From contig CAYGGG010000018.1 in assembly GCA_964349455.1 (NCBI GenBank), positions 1-15,684 on the forward strand: a stretch of DNA of 15,684 nucleotides. Reading direction: 5' to 3'. Numbering within the stretch: position 1 is the stretch's first letter; every line of letters starts with the position of its first letter. This document shows positions 1 through 6,674 of this stretch, one piece after another. Made by a program: the position numbers and the translations under genes. Origin of the DNA: CSSED10-109M sp964349455 (GTDB lineage: Bacteria; Bacillota_I; Bacilli_A; RF39; UBA660). The notes below the pieces were generated by a model that worked only from the letters and a program-made list of their open reading frames with translations, was not told the origin of the DNA and made no database searches.

Positions 1-1
1 G

Positions 2-26
2 AATTACAATATGTTGTAATTTTTTT
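2..26 (+). terminator. Rho-independent terminator of an upstream gene
   Basis: A perfect 8-bp stem (AATTACAA at 2-9 with TTGTAATT at 14-21) closes a 4-nt TATG loop and runs into T's up to 26. The stem is AT-rich and weak, but the shape is right for the end of a plus-strand gene lying before the window. Confidence 0.5.
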
Positions 27-41
27 AATTAAAAAAATATT

Positions 42-72
42 TTGTTTAAAAAAATGATATAATTTATATAAT
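42..72 (+). promoter_or_regulatory. Possible promoter of the HhH-GPD-like gene
   Basis: TATAAT occurs at 58-63 and again at 67-72. The best -35-like hexamer is TTGTTT at 42-47, 19 bp before the second TATAAT, which is longer than ideal. In such AT-rich DNA a match to -10 alone is weak evidence. Confidence 0.35.
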
Positions 73-114
73 GATAATTAAGAGTAGTATTTTAAAATGG
101 TTAGGAGACAATTT

Positions 115-870
115 ATGGATAATAAAAAAATAATATTAAAAAAGGTTAAGAAACTATATAAAGAATGGAAATGTGGTAATCTCGGTGGTGAGTTTATGCC
201 CGAGGACAGCAATCCTGGTTTAAAGAAAGATTCTTTGGAAAATTATTTATATTTTACATTACCAATGGCGCTTAATTATCAGCGAAATTCATATCAACTT
301 TGGGAGAGTGCTAATAAGACATATCAAGATGAGGAAACTTTGTTTGTTTTTTTTCCAAAAGAAGTTTTAAAGCGTTCTTTTGAAGAAGTTCAATTTGCTT
401 TAACTAAATATAAGGTTGCTCTTCAAAAAAATAAACAAACTGAAATATGGATAAAATTATGTGAAACGATATGTAGTAAGTTTAATGGAGATATTAGAAG
501 GATGTTTAGTAATTTAAATTATAATGTTAATGAGATAAAAAATTATATGCAAAAAGAATATAAAAAAGAATTTCCTTATTTAGGTGGAAATAAAATATGC
601 AATTATTGGCTTTATGTTATGTATCAATATACTGATGTTAGATATGTTGATGTTAGAAATATTACAGTAGCTCCTGATACTCATGTTATTAAGGCTACTC
701 ATAAATTAGGAATGATAAGTGATGATGAATTAAATTCTTCGATGGTTCAGGCCATTGTAACACAAAGATGGAATGAGTTATTAAATAATGAAAAACTATC
801 GCCAATTGATATTCACTCTCCTTTATGGTTGTGGAGTCGAAGTGGTTTTAAGTTAAACTTAGATGTTTAA
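115..870 (+). CDS. HhH-GPD-type DNA glycosylase-like protein
   Basis: Predicted 251-aa soluble protein. The start is set at ATG 115 because AGGAG (103-107) lies 7 nt upstream; an in-frame ATG at 97 has no such site. Residues about 153-165 read FPYLGGNKICNYW, which resembles the helix-hairpin-helix of endonuclease III relatives, with K160 where the Schiff-base lysine (GVGRK in EndoIII) sits. Residues 186-200 contain PDTHVIKATHKLGMI, matching the GPD strand-helix that carries the catalytic aspartate (AVDTH in EndoIII), here D188. There is no C-terminal four-cysteine Fe-S cluster; instead the end has an aromatic segment SPLWLWSRSGF (235-245). By family knowledge this predicts removal of damaged or modified bases, but the N-terminal half is unfamiliar and the substrate is unknown. 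It is monocistronic and followed by a tRNA-like repeat. The fold call is by motif only. Confidence 0.6.
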   Translation: MDNKKIILKKVKKLYKEWKCGNLGGEFMPEDSNPGLKKDSLENYLYFTLPMALNYQRNSYQLWESANKTYQDEETLFVFFPKEVLKRSFEEVQFALTKYKVALQKNKQTEIWIKLCETICSKFNGDIRRMFSNLNYNVNEIKNYMQKEYKKEFPYLGGNKICNYWLYVMYQYTDVRYVDVRNITVAPDTHVIKATHKLGMISDDELNSSMVQAIVTQRWNELLNNEKLSPIDIHSPLWLWSRSGFKLNLDV

Positions 871-912
871 TTTTTTTTCTAAAAATTATTTGGTTTTTTT
901 AAAAAAAATTAA
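867..912. repeat. 12-bp AT-only inverted repeat after the first gene
   Basis: TTAATTTTTTTT (867-878, overlapping the stop codon) is exactly complementary to AAAAAAAATTAA (901-912), with a 22-nt loop. It could act as a weak terminator but has no G-C pairs and no trailing T run. Its right arm abuts the start of repeat copy A. Confidence 0.35.
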
Positions 913-1066
913 GATAAATGAGAATACTTGTTAATTCATTTTTTTGAGTATTGGGTAGTAGGGCCTTAATCTTGTTTTCCCGACCATTTGGGGAATTGGC
1001 CCAGCTGGCTAGAGCACCTGCCTTGCGAGCAGGGGGTCAGCGGTTCAAGTCCGCTATTCTTCACCA
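912..1066 (+). repeat. Leader + tRNA-Ala-like repeat, copy A
   Basis: This 155-bp segment is repeated at 8095-8251. The first 28 bases differ at only two positions between copies, then a looser stretch follows, then a shared GACCATTT and the tRNA-like body. The conservation covers both the tRNA-like part and about 75 bp before it, so the repeated unit is a module and not just a tRNA gene. Neighbouring sequence outside the unit is unrelated in the two places. Confidence 0.7.
990..1066 (+). tRNA. tRNA-Ala(TGC), somewhat atypical (copy A)
   Basis: The 77 bases fold as a cloverleaf with an encoded CCA end (1064-1066). The acceptor is GGGGAAT/ATTCTTC and includes the G3:U70 pair that defines alanine tRNAs, plus a G2:U71 wobble. 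The anticodon stem CCTGC/GCAGG closes the loop CTTGCGA, giving anticodon TGC. The T arm AGCGG-TTCAAGT-CCGCT is canonical. Departures are a C12:A23 mismatch in the D stem (GCCC facing GAGC) and G at position 37. It may be functional, or a mildly decayed copy. No good terminator follows directly. Confidence 0.7.
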
Positions 1067-1351
1067 TCTAAAAAAGGATTGAATTATTATCATTGTTATG
1101 TTAGTATAAAGACTACTTACGGGAGAAACGTTGAAAAAGAATTACTTTTTTTTAGTAAATGATGAGTTAAAACAAAATTTTTGTTTTAAAAGTATATAAT
1201 AATTTAAAAGAAGTGATGGTAAAAAGTTTTAAGCAGGTAAGAGTTATTTTAATGAGAAAAATTTAACTATCTTGTTAATCACAAATGCAGATAGTAAAAT
1301 AGATAAAAATCTGTTATAAAAATACTAAATTTTGTGAGAGGATTTGAAAGT
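1067..1351. other. Intergenic region without a supported gene
   Basis: I find no convincing reading frame here. It holds a 23-bp palindrome (1167-1189), a 7-bp inverted repeat ACTATCT/AGATAGT (1266-1272 and 1289-1295, 16-nt spacer) that could be a hairpin or operator ahead of the next gene, and a -10-like TATAAA after TG around 1313-1321. The function of these elements is not clear. Confidence 0.5.
1167..1189. repeat. 23-bp perfect palindrome
   Basis: TTAAAACAAAA (1167-1177), a single central T, and TTTTGTTTTAA (1179-1189) are perfectly symmetric. With no loop it is an unlikely terminator hairpin, though the two G-C pairs near the middle and the T-rich right arm could make it act as one downstream of the tRNA-like copy A. 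A dimeric protein-binding site is the alternative. Confidence 0.4.
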
Positions 1352-2125
1352 ATGAGTAAATTTTATGCTGAGGGAACAAATCAAGTAAAGAAAACGATAG
1401 TGATGTTAAAAATGATGAAAAGGATGTTAGAATTTGATTATGATGTAAACAGAATATTAAGAAATTCAATAGAATTTGAAAACGAATTGTTTGCAATCTA
1501 CAAAAAGAGCGAGGGCATGAAACGTTGCTTTGCAGCTTTAAATCATATTAACCGAAGTGATTATACGTCAAATTTTTCTGGTGCAGAGGGTTGCTTTTGT
1601 GATGGATGGTTCAGGCCTCTAACAATGTTATTAAACAAGCAAACATTTGATTTAAATAGAATTAATGAAATAATAGATTTGTTTGAAACTTTGAGGGAGC
1701 TTAGTGTTTTTGGTGTCTATATTTCCGACCAATTAACATTTAATGAAATGAAGGATTGTTTTTGTTCTAAAATTGTGTCAGATTCAACGATAAATTTTTC
1801 AGAAAACAAAAACAAGCAAGAGTATACAATTTTTAAAGTTTTTAGTGATGCAGAAATTAAGTATAGTGAAAAACAAGAAGTGAGGGAAGGGCGATTTGAT
1901 TGTGATTTTGTTACACTCCCAAAATGGGTTTTATACGGAAATGCTATATACAATCAAAACCAAGAATTATATTTGGGCTGTAGTTCGCCGCATACACAAT
2001 TTGATTTTACTTCAACTTCTCTTTATATTGATCCGGCAACCTTACCAAGTCGTGATGAACTTTATTCTTCGCATGAAACAAGAACACTTAATGTTTATAA
2101 AAAAACTTTAAAAAAGGTTTATTAA
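1352..2125 (+). CDS. Hypothetical protein, 257 aa
   Basis: I do not recognise this protein. Start ATG 1352 is chosen over an in-frame GTG at 1334 because AGAGG (1337-1341) lies about 10 nt upstream of the ATG and nothing suitable precedes the GTG. It is predicted soluble, with no signal peptide or membrane segment. The N-terminal 50 residues are lysine- and methionine-rich and probably helical. A cysteine-containing patch GCFCDGW sits near residues 79-85, and further cysteines (DCFC) lie near 136. The C-terminal half is richer in aromatic and polar residues (for example PKWVLYGNAIY, about 191-201). The gene stands alone between the tRNA-like copy A and another unknown gene, in a neighbourhood of defence genes, but no motif supports a defence role. 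Confidence 0.65.
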   Translation: MSKFYAEGTNQVKKTIVMLKMMKRMLEFDYDVNRILRNSIEFENELFAIYKKSEGMKRCFAALNHINRSDYTSNFSGAEGCFCDGWFRPLTMLLNKQTFDLNRINEIIDLFETLRELSVFGVYISDQLTFNEMKDCFCSKIVSDSTINFSENKNKQEYTIFKVFSDAEIKYSEKQEVREGRFDCDFVTLPKWVLYGNAIYNQNQELYLGCSSPHTQFDFTSTSLYIDPATLPSRDELYSSHETRTLNVYKKTLKKVY

Positions 2126-2195
2126 ATTTTCAAACTTTCTTTAAGAAAAAGTCCTTTATTAGATTTTTTTAACGAAAAATGTAATAAATATTTAA

Positions 2196-2215
2196 TATAA
2201 TAAATTTATTGGAGG
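2196..2215 (+). promoter_or_regulatory. -10 box and strong RBS of the 205-aa unknown gene
   Basis: TATAAT at 2196-2201 is followed by GGAGG at 2211-2215, five bases before ATG 2221. The RBS decides the ATG start over an upstream in-frame TTG (2209). No clear -35 box is present, and the leader would be only about 13 nt. Confidence 0.4.
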
Positions 2216-2220
2216 TAAAT

Positions 2221-2838
2221 ATGATTGTTAATGTTAATGAAAAAAAAGAAATTGTTTTAACTAAATTAGTTGCGAAAGAAGGAAAAGATTCGGATTTGCA
2301 AGGATTATATTACTTATACACCGCACTGGATTTTCAATTGGGGTATTTACAAGGTGGAAAGATTTGGTGGCATATTGAACCATTAGAAAAAGATGTTGTA
2401 GTGACTGATAGTGAGATTTTAGTTAATAATCCGAATGGGGAAAAAAGAAATGCTATTAATGGCAGATATCCGGTCGCCCATTATTCGACAAAAGCTAAAA
2501 ATACTTTGATTTTTATTAGAAACATCTTAGAAGAAAACTATACTAACAATATTATGTTGAGGAAATTTTTTGAAAATAAGGATACTTATAGATATGAAGA
2601 GTTTGACTTCGAAATGCAAATTAATAAACTAAGTTATCTTTTGGATAACAAAGACTTGGCGCTGCCTTTATTAAAAGATGCTTATTTAGATTTTTATTTG
2701 TTTACTAACTTATTAACGTTAGTTGACTTAAATGATAAAAAGATCAGTCGAGAACTGTATGAACCTTTATTAAAAGATGGAATAGAAAATGGCAAAATAT
2801 TAACTTTGGCCAAGGTTTTTTCGAAATTAAGGCAATAA
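2221..2838 (+). CDS. Hypothetical protein, 205 aa
   Basis: I do not recognise this protein. It is predicted cytoplasmic, without signal peptide or membrane helices. The first 85 residues look beta-rich (MIVNVNEKKEIVLTKLVAK, then IWWHIEPLEKDVVVTDSEIL). From about residue 90 onward it is helical, with leucine-rich acidic segments (for example LLDNKDLALPLLKDAYLDFY, about 138-157). The start has a near-ideal GGAGG at 5 nt spacing. It is separated from the previous gene by 95 bp and has its own terminator at 2957-2983, so it is probably a single-gene unit. Nothing in the sequence indicates a function. Confidence 0.65.
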   Translation: MIVNVNEKKEIVLTKLVAKEGKDSDLQGLYYLYTALDFQLGYLQGGKIWWHIEPLEKDVVVTDSEILVNNPNGEKRNAINGRYPVAHYSTKAKNTLIFIRNILEENYTNNIMLRKFFENKDTYRYEEFDFEMQINKLSYLLDNKDLALPLLKDAYLDFYLFTNLLTLVDLNDKKISRELYEPLLKDGIENGKILTLAKVFSKLRQ

Positions 2839-2956
2839 GTTTTAAAAGAACTTTAAAGGTTTAGTTTGAGTAAGAAGAACTAAGTAATATGATTAAAAAA
2901 AGTGAAAAATTTTAATCAATTAATCGTGATTCTAACTTATAAACGGTAGGATATTA

Positions 2957-2983
2957 GGTTGCAGTAATGCAATCTTTTTTTTT
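2957..2983 (+). terminator. Rho-independent terminator
   Basis: A 7-bp stem GGTTGCA (2957-2963) / TGCAATC (2968-2974, one G-U pair) with loop GTAA is followed by nine T's. It ends the transcript of the 205-aa gene and insulates the flavoprotein operon downstream. Confidence 0.8.
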
Positions 2984-3007
2984 AAAAAAAATTTTGTTAT
3001 ATTCTTG

Positions 3008-3016
3008 TGATACAAT
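3008..3016 (+). promoter_or_regulatory. Extended -10 promoter of the flavoprotein-ywbE operon
   Basis: TG-A-TACAAT (3008-3016) forms an extended -10 element about 50 bp before the start codon and just after the terminator of the previous gene. No good -35 hexamer lies at 17 bp, which is tolerated by extended -10 promoters. Confidence 0.5.
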
Positions 3017-3066
3017 AAATGTGACTTATCAAATGATTAAGATGATTAAATTGGGGAAGTGATATT

Positions 3067-4254
3067 ATGTATGATGTAATTGTCATTGGTGCTGGACCTG
3101 CTGGAATGATGGCAAGTATTAGTGCTGCTAGTAATAAAAAAGTTCTTTTGCTTGATAAGAATGATAAGATTGGAAAAAAAATGGAATTAACTGGTGGTGG
3201 CCGATGTAATTTAATTAATTTAAAATCAATAAATGATTTTATTAATGAAATACCGATTAACAAAAAAATGTTATATAGTTCACTTAATCAGTTTGGACCA
3301 CAAGATATATTTGATTTTTTTGTTAATTTGGACCAGCCCTTAAAAATAGAAGATAATGACCGGGTATTTCCAGTTAGTGATAAAGCAAAAACAATCATTA
3401 ATGTTTTAAAAAATCAATTAGAAATTAATAAAGTTACGGTTAATTTAAATGAAGTTGTTGAAGTGATTGAAAATGATGATATGGATAAGATTGTTAAAAC
3501 AAATAAAAACACTTATCGAACAAAAGCGATTATTATTTCAACCGGAGGAGTTAGTTATCCGATGACCGGATCAACTGGTGATGGGCATCGGTTAGCTAAA
3601 AAAATGAAGCAACCGGTTACTAAGTTATATCCAGCTGAGACATTTTTAATCGGTAAGGAACCGCTTCCACTTGCGGGCATAACTATTAGTAATGTTGTAA
3701 TTACTTTTAATAAAACTAAGGCAAGTGGATCTTTGTTATTTACGCATACTGGATTGAGTGGGCCGGCGATATTTAAGATAAGTGCGTTAGTGTATCATCA
3801 ATTAGAAATTAGCAAGGATGCTACTTTAAAAATTGATTTAATTCCTGATTTTTCAATTGCGCAATTAACTATTGCTTTAAATAGTTATGATGTGAAAAAA
3901 GATATTAATTGTTTTGTAAGAGATTATATTCCTAAAAGATTATGTGATTATATTGTTAATAAAACAATTTCTAATTTTAAAGTAGGTGTTATTTCAAAAA
4001 CTAATAAGCAAAAATTGCTTTTGGCCTTAAAAAATTTTGAAGTTGTTATTAAAGCAACTGGGACGCTTGAACAAAGTTTTGTTACTGGTGGTGGAATTGA
4101 TATGAAATATGTTAATTCTAAAATAATGGAATCACTTATTAATAAAGGAATATATTTTGCGGGTGAAATATTAGATATTCATGGTCATACTGGGGGCTAT
4201 AATATTACAATTGCATTAAGTACTGGTTTTTTAGCGGGGAAATTAAAATCATAA
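3067..4254 (+). CDS. FAD/NAD(P)-dependent oxidoreductase, BaiN/HI0933 family
   Basis: A 395-aa flavoprotein of the HI0933/BaiN family (B. subtilis YtfP and E. coli YhiN group), the usual family length. The N-terminal Rossmann motif is GAGPAG (residues 8-13, GxGxxG), with the acidic residue D30 at the end of the second strand expected to bind the FAD ribose. The family signature GGGRCN is at 43-48. The C-terminal FAD-contact segment includes VTGGGID (about 340-346) and GEILDIHGHTGGYN (about 366-379). GGGGAAG upstream of ATG 3067 serves as RBS. BaiN itself reduces steroid double bonds in gut clostridia, but most members have no proven substrate, so a specific reaction should not be assumed here. 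It is followed by ywbE after 10 bp, a conserved chromosomal-type pair, and probably shares its transcript. Confidence 0.9.
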   Translation: MYDVIVIGAGPAGMMASISAASNKKVLLLDKNDKIGKKMELTGGGRCNLINLKSINDFINEIPINKKMLYSSLNQFGPQDIFDFFVNLDQPLKIEDNDRVFPVSDKAKTIINVLKNQLEINKVTVNLNEVVEVIENDDMDKIVKTNKNTYRTKAIIISTGGVSYPMTGSTGDGHRLAKKMKQPVTKLYPAETFLIGKEPLPLAGITISNVVITFNKTKASGSLLFTHTGLSGPAIFKISALVYHQLEISKDATLKIDLIPDFSIAQLTIALNSYDVKKDINCFVRDYIPKRLCDYIVNKTISNFKVGVISKTNKQKLLLALKNFEVVIKATGTLEQSFVTGGGIDMKYVNSKIMESLINKGIYFAGEILDIHGHTGGYNITIALSTGFLAGKLKS

Positions 4255-4264
4255 AGGAGGATTT

Positions 4265-4465
4265 ATGAACGGACAAAGTAAAAAAAATATTAATGTTGGT
4301 GATCTGGTTGATATTGTTTTAAAGCAAGATCAAAGAACAAATAAATTAACTAGAGGAAGAGTAAAAAAAATTTTAACTAATAGTTTAAATCATCCTCATG
4401 GAATTAAGGTAATGATTGTTGAAAATAATATGGTTGGTAGAGTGAAAGCAGTTATTTTGGAATAA
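4265..4465 (+). CDS. ywbE: YwbE family small protein (DUF2196)
   Basis: The 66-aa product matches the YwbE family over its whole length: VGDLVDIVLKQDQRTNKLT (about 11-29), RGRVKKILT, the HPHGIKV signature (about 43-49) and a final VGRVKAVI. The pattern of short strands suggests a small SH3/KOW-like barrel. The molecular function of the family is not established. AAGGAGG overlapping the stop region of the preceding gene gives an excellent RBS, and the 10-bp gap indicates cotranscription with the flavoprotein. No convincing terminator follows. Confidence 0.9.
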   Translation: MNGQSKKNINVGDLVDIVLKQDQRTNKLTRGRVKKILTNSLNHPHGIKVMIVENNMVGRVKAVILE

Positions 4466-4820
4466 GGAATGTATGGATAGATTGCAGTGAATGGGAGAGA
4501 AGAGATAAGGTCATATTGAAATATAAGAAAATGATTTAATTCAGCAAAACAACTAGTTTATGCTAATTATTATAAGGAATTAGAAATTAGTTCGTTAGAT
4601 ATTTCAATTACTATTTTTATTTTTGTGGAAAAAGTAAATGTTTTCATTTTATATTTTAGAACAGCAAAGGAAAGAAATGATGTTGAAACATTAAAAAAGT
4701 TAAGTTATACCAAGTGGGTATTCTAGGGTATTGGGGTTTTTGACATCTTGTTTTATCTTTTTTTCTTGCATTAGTGATGTATATACTAATTAATTATAAT
4801 ATATAGATGTGGAGGGAAAT
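4466..4820. other. Intergenic region with a possible gene remnant
   Basis: This stretch has no start-bearing gene. A plus-strand frame from 4535 to the TAG at 4724-4726 stays open for 63 codons and has mixed, protein-like composition (LVYANYYKELE near its start, ETLKKLSYTKW near its end), but it has no ATG and is preceded by an in-frame TGA. It may be a decayed gene end, though I cannot assign it. A direct repeat GGGTATT occurs near 4716-4733. The promoter region of the HEPN-like gene occupies 4770-4820. Confidence 0.4.
4770..4800 (+). promoter_or_regulatory. Promoter with overlapping inverted repeat, HEPN-like gene
   Basis: TTAGTG (4771-4776), 18 bp, TATAAT (4795-4800) form a plausible promoter. 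A 6-bp inverted repeat ATTAGT (4770-4775) / ACTAAT (4785-4790), 9-bp spacer, covers the -35 box and spacer, where a repressor would be expected to bind. The elements are seen; the regulation is inferred. Confidence 0.4.
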
Positions 4821-5315
4821 ATGAATATTAAGGCTATTGATTTTCAGGGGACAGGAAATTTTTACTATGGTGACATATATAGTTTTGCGAAATCTTATAA
4901 AATGGCTTTCGATTTAATTTGCGAGAAACGCAGGGGTCTAATTAAATCGCAAAAATTAACTGAGGAGTCAAAACCATTAGCGCTTTTATTATTAGTTGGA
5001 TATGTAAATCTGTCATTATCATGTGAACTTTTTTTAAAAGCCTTGTTATTAAAAACAAAAAGTATAAAAATAAAAGGACACGAATTTAATAATTTATTTG
5101 AAAAATTAGATAGCAATATAAAAGTGAAAATTAGAGAAATGGTTACTAGTTTATATGACGACAAAAAATATCCATTGAATTTTGATAAAGAAATTATTGA
5201 TAATGCAAATGCTTTTGAAAAAATTAGATATTTTTATGAAGGGGATATACATTTTAATGTTAAATTTATAAAAATATTAGTTGATGTTTTGGATTCGATT
5301 TATAAAGAATGTTAG
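4821..5315 (+). CDS. HEPN-domain-like protein, 164 aa
   Basis: The start is ATG 4821, with GGAGGG (4811-4816) 4 nt upstream, in preference to an in-frame GTG at 4809. The predicted helical core resembles HEPN domains: a helix with LSCELFLKALLLK (about 69-81), a short linker, then GHEFNNLFEKL (about 89-99), and a later FEKIRYFYE (about 131-139), recalling the E-x-x-K-A-L, GH-x-L-x-x-L and R-Y-x-x-E patterns of the family. A clear catalytic R-x4-6-H pair is not obvious, so RNase activity is uncertain. It may be a non-catalytic HEPN. No nucleotidyltransferase (MNT) partner is adjacent. It ends 36 bp from, and convergent with, the methyltransferase gene, so it is not in the same transcript. HEPN proteins are common in defence islands. 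Confidence 0.6.
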   Translation: MNIKAIDFQGTGNFYYGDIYSFAKSYKMAFDLICEKRRGLIKSQKLTEESKPLALLLLVGYVNLSLSCELFLKALLLKTKSIKIKGHEFNNLFEKLDSNIKVKIREMVTSLYDDKKYPLNFDKEIIDNANAFEKIRYFYEGDIHFNVKFIKILVDVLDSIYKEC

Positions 5316-5351
5316 TTTTGTAAGAACAAAGATTTTTAATTATAGGGGTAG

Positions 5352-6602
5352 TTAGCATTCCTCTTTATCTATGATTTCTTCTAAATAAATATTTAACCTT
5401 TTTATAACACCAACGACAAGGGCGTTTCCCATCATAAAATATCTTCTTTTGCTTGGCATTCCGGTGTTAGTCCAATTATCAGGAAATCCATTAATTCTTT
5501 CTGCTTCAATAGGCGTTATAATTCTTAATCGGTTAGTTGTAGGATCGTTTATTATATGACTGCTTCTGTTTATAGAGCTTTCGCTTGTAAGCATTGTTCT
5601 GGCAGGTTTATCTAATGAATCAGGAAAATCCATATTTCCTTCTGAATAAAAATAGGGAATACCATTAGGTTTCGTTCGGAGTATTCTTTTAGAACCTTTT
5701 AAATATTGAAATTTCTTGATAAATTTATCAGAAATATAAAACATTTCATCAACTATATTATTTTCAATAACCTTATTCAACGGAAAAATTGGTTCAATTT
5801 TTGGTTTTGTTTTAAATGAAATTATTTTATAATTTTTCATTATACCGGAGTTGTAAAAATTGCCCTTAAATTTATCTGACAATTGAACTAAGTCTTTATA
5901 AGCTTTTTTTGATATATCATAAATAGATTCTTTTTCGTATTCCGCTTCGATTGGGAAGGATTTAGCAAAAAAACCATCGTCAAAAATTATAGTTTTTGGC
6001 TTTTTTGATTTTTTGCTTTCAGCAAAGTTAGTAGACTTTTTATATGCGAAAATGAATGTCCTTTTTCTTTTTTGCGCAAATCCATATTCTCCGGCATTTA
6101 TTACTCTCCATTCGACACAATAACCATTGTCTGCAAAAGTTCGGAGCATTATTGCAAAATCCCTTCCTCTTTGCTTTGAAGGAGAAATTAGCAATCTATC
6201 AACATTTTCCAAAAGAACAAATGGCGGTTTTTTGGTTTTTAAAATATCTACAATATCCCACCAAAGAACTCCTTTTTTTCCTTTAATTCCTTTTTCAGAT
6301 GAAAGTGTTCTAGCTACAGAATAATCTTGGCACGGGAAACCCCCGACTAAAAGCGTGTGGTTTGGAATTTCTTTTTTATTAATTTGTGTTATATCGGAGT
6401 TACTATGGTTTTTGTTTTCACCAAATCTTTTTGTATAACAATCAAAAGCATGTTGCATTTTGGTAGAAGGTTCCCATTGATTCGCCCATACGAAATGCCA
6501 ATTACCACTTTCAACAACTTTGTCGTTGATTAATTCTACATTGTTTAGGCCACATCTGAAACCACCGACACCAGCAAATAACTCTACTACTGTTTTTTCC
6601 AT
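5352..6602 (-). CDS. DNA (cytosine-5) methyltransferase, Sau3AI-type (GATC)
   Basis: A 416-aa C5-cytosine methyltransferase with all main motifs in order. Motif I is FAGVGGF (9-15), which binds S-adenosylmethionine. Motif IV is GGFPCQDYS (87-95) with catalytic C91, motif VI LLENV (130-134), motif VIII QKRKR (177-181), then a target-recognition region of about 170 residues, motif IX in 358-377 (R360, E368, R369, GFP 372-374), and motif X GNALVVGVI (392-400). Length matches M.Sau3AI, and the divergent neighbour is a Sau3AI-type nuclease, so the expected target is GATC, methylated at cytosine. That specificity is inferred from the partner. GGAGGGG lies 5 nt before the ATG. It is transcribed away from the endonuclease gene, from a promoter whose -35 box contains a GATC. 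Confidence 0.93.
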   Translation of the reverse strand: MEKTVVELFAGVGGFRCGLNNVELINDKVVESGNWHFVWANQWEPSTKMQHAFDCYTKRFGENKNHSNSDITQINKKEIPNHTLLVGGFPCQDYSVARTLSSEKGIKGKKGVLWWDIVDILKTKKPPFVLLENVDRLLISPSKQRGRDFAIMLRTFADNGYCVEWRVINAGEYGFAQKRKRTFIFAYKKSTNFAESKKSKKPKTIIFDDGFFAKSFPIEAEYEKESIYDISKKAYKDLVQLSDKFKGNFYNSGIMKNYKIISFKTKPKIEPIFPLNKVIENNIVDEMFYISDKFIKKFQYLKGSKRILRTKPNGIPYFYSEGNMDFPDSLDKPARTMLTSESSINRSSHIINDPTTNRLRIITPIEAERINGFPDNWTNTGMPSKRRYFMMGNALVVGVIKRLNIYLEEIIDKEEC

Positions 6603-6639
6603 AATATCCCCTCCTTTATTGTTTAATCACCCATAATAT

Positions 6640-6668
6640 ATTATAATATATTTAATTGAAAAGATCAA
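6640..6668 (-). promoter_or_regulatory. Methyltransferase promoter with GATC inside the -35 box
   Basis: Read on the minus strand: TTGATC (6668-6663), exactly 17 bp, TATAAT (6645-6640). This is the best promoter match in the window and lies about 38 bp before the methyltransferase start codon. GATC at 6663-6666, the expected target of the encoded enzyme, forms the last four bases of the -35 box, so cytosine methylation would fall within RNA polymerase contact sequence. Autoregulation is an inference. Confidence 0.7.
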
Positions 6669-6674
6669 GGGCTG

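Noticed and set aside
97..114. Upstream ATG at 97 as start of the HhH-GPD-like gene
   Set aside because: The AGGAG site lies downstream of it and is positioned for ATG 115.
837..987. A degenerate tRNA-Ile upstream of tRNA-like copy A, making the repeat a fragment of a 16S-23S spacer
   Set aside because: The GACCA just before the tRNA-Ala-like body looks like a tRNA 3' end, and Ile-Ala pairs are typical of rRNA spacers. But no T arm, anticodon arm or acceptor 5' strand can be placed upstream, and no rRNA sequence is nearby.
4535..4726. 63-codon open frame as a gene
   Set aside because: No start codon, preceded by an in-frame TGA and no RBS. Recorded only as a possible remnant in the intergenic entry.
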